Below, in pieces: positions 62,932 through 64,000 of a stretch of 64,000 bases of DNA. The notes beneath the pieces were generated by a model that was not told the DNA's origin, made no database searches, and saw nothing but the letters and a program-made list of their open reading frames with translations. The stretch is from Streptomyces sp. WMMB303 (GTDB lineage: Bacteria; Actinomycetota; Actinomycetes; Streptomycetales; Streptomycetaceae), in NCBI RefSeq assembly GCF_029351045.1, contig NZ_JARKIN010000001.1, positions 3,770,501 to 3,834,500 of the forward strand, written 5' to 3'. The translations under genes and the position numbers were made by a program. The stretch's first letter is position 1. Each line of letters begins with the position of its first letter.

Positions 62932-63624
62932 ATGCGAGGTGCGATTCGTGCCGGTCCGGCAGGCACGTGGCAGGCCGCTGCGGCCGCCGCGCTGGGCGCC
63001 GCGGCCGTTCTGCTGACCAGTCTGGCTCTGCTGCCCTGGGAACCGCTGGCCGCGCTCGACCGGAGCACCGCCTCCGGGCTGCACACGTCGGCGCTGGAGC
63101 ACCCGGCGCTGACACGGGCCCTGCGGATCCTCACCGACTGGGTGTGGGATCCGTGGACCTTCCGGCTGCTGCTGGCGGCGGTGTGCGTCCGGCTGCTGTG
63201 GCGCGGGGAGCGTACGGCGGCGTACTGGGTGGCGGGCACGGCACTGGTCGGCGCCGGAGTGCAGCAGGGGATGAAGGCGGCGCTCGGCAGGGAGCGCCCG
63301 CACTGGCGGGAGCCGGTGGCCTCGGCGGAGTACGCCGCGATGCCGTCGGGGCACGTGCTGACGGCAGCGCTGGTGTGCACGGTGCTGCTGTGGCTGTGGC
63401 GGGAGCGGGGAACGCCGGTGACCACCGCGAGGTGGCGGACGGCGCTCGGCGCCGCCGCGGTGAGCGTGCTCGGCGTCGCGTTCACCCGGCTGTGGCTGGG
63501 CGTGCACTGGCTGACGGACACTGTGGTGGGCACGCTGCTCGGGACGGCGGTGGCGCTGGCGTCCGCCGCCGCGTGGGCCATGCTGCGGCCCGGGGAGCGG
63601 CTGCCCGGCCCCGTACCCGAATAG
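62932..63624 (+). CDS. PAP2-family phosphatase
   Basis: A 230-residue membrane phosphatase with six helices. All three motifs are present: KAALGRERP, PSGH and TRLWLGVHWLTD. It probably removes phosphate from a lipid such as undecaprenyl pyrophosphate or phosphatidate. The ATG at 62932 follows GATGAT by 6 nt and may be leaderless. A terminator follows at 63636. Confidence 0.9.
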   Translation: MRGAIRAGPAGTWQAAAAAALGAAAVLLTSLALLPWEPLAALDRSTASGLHTSALEHPALTRALRILTDWVWDPWTFRLLLAAVCVRLLWRGERTAAYWVAGTALVGAGVQQGMKAALGRERPHWREPVASAEYAAMPSGHVLTAALVCTVLLWLWRERGTPVTTARWRTALGAAAVSVLGVAFTRLWLGVHWLTDTVVGTLLGTAVALASAAAWAMLRPGERLPGPVPE

Positions 63625-63635
63625 GCCGGCGGGGC

Positions 63636-63667
63636 TCCGGGCAGCCGCCCGGAGGCGGCTGCCCGGA
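63636..63667. terminator. bidirectional terminator hairpin
   Basis: A perfect 14-bp stem (63636-63649 with 63654-63667) with a CGGA tetraloop between the convergent PAP2 and methyltransferase genes. Confidence 0.75.
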
Positions 63668-63673
63668 GGCCGC

Positions 63674-64000
63674 TCAGAGCTTGCGGGCCACCGCACCCAC
63701 GTTGTCGACCTCTTCGGGCTCGCCGAAGGGGAGCGCCTCGGGGCGCCACCGCGTGACCGAGACCAGCCCCGGTTCCAGGACCTCCAGTCCGTCGAAGAAC
63801 CGGAGGATCTGCTCGCGGGAGCGGTTGACGCGCGGGTTGTCGCTGGTGCGGTTCCACTGGCGCACCATGGCGCGGACCGCCTCCGGGTTGACCACCTCGG
63901 CCGAGTCGCTGAAGACCAGATGACTGCCGGCGGGGAGGGCCGCCGTCAACCGCGCCACCACGTCGTAGGCGCTGTCGTCGGTGAGATGGGCGACGACACC
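63674..64000 (-). CDS. SAM-dependent methyltransferase (DUF574-like), 5' end outside the window
   Basis: The C-terminal 108 residues of a methyltransferase of the large Streptomyces DUF574/PF04672 family: HLTDDSAYDVVARLTAALPAG, then HLVFSDSAE, and FFDGLEVLEPGLVSVTRW, the family's C-terminal signature. The SAM-binding part lies beyond the window edge. The reading frame is open to position 64000. Confidence 0.88.
   Translation of the reverse strand, partial: GVVAHLTDDSAYDVVARLTAALPAGSHLVFSDSAEVVNPEAVRAMVRQWNRTSDNPRVNRSREQILRFFDGLEVLEPGLVSVTRWRPEALPFGEPEEVDNVGAVARKL

Noticed and set aside
61210..63696. An 828-codon minus-strand frame across DUF5134, M56 and PAP2 genes
   Set aside because: It spans three well-supported plus-strand genes and reads as Arg/Gly-rich noise.

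Overview
The window looks like a chromosomal segment of a Streptomyces-type actinomycete. Base composition is very high in G+C with strong third-position bias, many starts are GTG or TTG, same-strand genes are often joined by 4-nt GTGA/ATGA/TTGA overlaps, and the gene families (SpoIIE-type phosphatases, two-domain Usp proteins, DUF4232 lipoproteins, MmyB-type regulators, DUF5134/M56 pair) are typical of the group. I saw no rRNA, tRNA, CRISPR array, insertion sequence or prophage. Two genes appear broken: an MFS transporter with three frame changes, one of them an exact 19-bp tandem duplication, and a MazG-like gene with a probable N-terminal frameshift.

Layout. 0-4 kb: a PAS/GAF/SpoIIE phosphatase, then two secreted proteins (a beta/gamma-crystallin-like one and an aerolysin-fold-like one). 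4.3-11.9 kb: a tightly coupled minus-strand operon encoding an acyltransferase, an acyl-CoA-oxidase-like flavoprotein, two KASIII enzymes, a ketoreductase, an ACP and a KASII. This is a small type II fatty-acid/polyketide-like pathway of unknown product, with a divergent HTH regulator. 13.9-19.3 kb: a plus-strand [NiFe]-hydrogenase operon of the NAD(P)-linked group 3b type (maturation protease, beta, a cNMP-binding protein, gamma, delta, alpha). 19.3-21.5 kb: two membrane proteins, a CstR-like repressor with its own palindromic operator, and a DUF302 protein.

21.6-31.1 kb is a SigK-type island: a fasciclin lipoprotein, a membrane-anchored molybdopterin oxidoreductase, then an FAD oxidoreductase, DUF1365, two cyclopropane-synthase-like methyltransferases and DUF1295, followed by the anti-sigma factor RskA and the ECF sigma factor SigK. 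Three promoters inside the island share an identical architecture, CCAATCC, a 15-nt spacer and CCGAA(T/G). They sit before the molybdoenzyme gene, the lipid-modification operon and sigK itself, so the sequence predicts a self-contained, autoregulated regulon.

31.4-47.3 kb: an SDR/DUF2867 protein, an HTH-PPOX protein, two Usp proteins, LtrA, an AGCS amino-acid symporter with a Crp-like site, the decayed MFS gene behind a leader-peptide attenuator, a HAD phosphatase, a PAP2 protein, TrkA/TrkH potassium uptake and a BCCT transporter. 47.8-64 kb: a ClpC-like ATPase, a divergent MarR pair with doubled operators, an alpha/beta hydrolase, an MmyB-type regulator with an SDR, a DUF4232 lipoprotein, a cytochrome P450, a small secreted protein, a protein with what may be an inactive caspase-like domain, a truncated sigma-like protein, DUF5134 and M56 proteins, a PAP2 phosphatase and a methyltransferase cut by the window edge.

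All functional statements come from reading the sequence and from general knowledge of the families; no database search was run.
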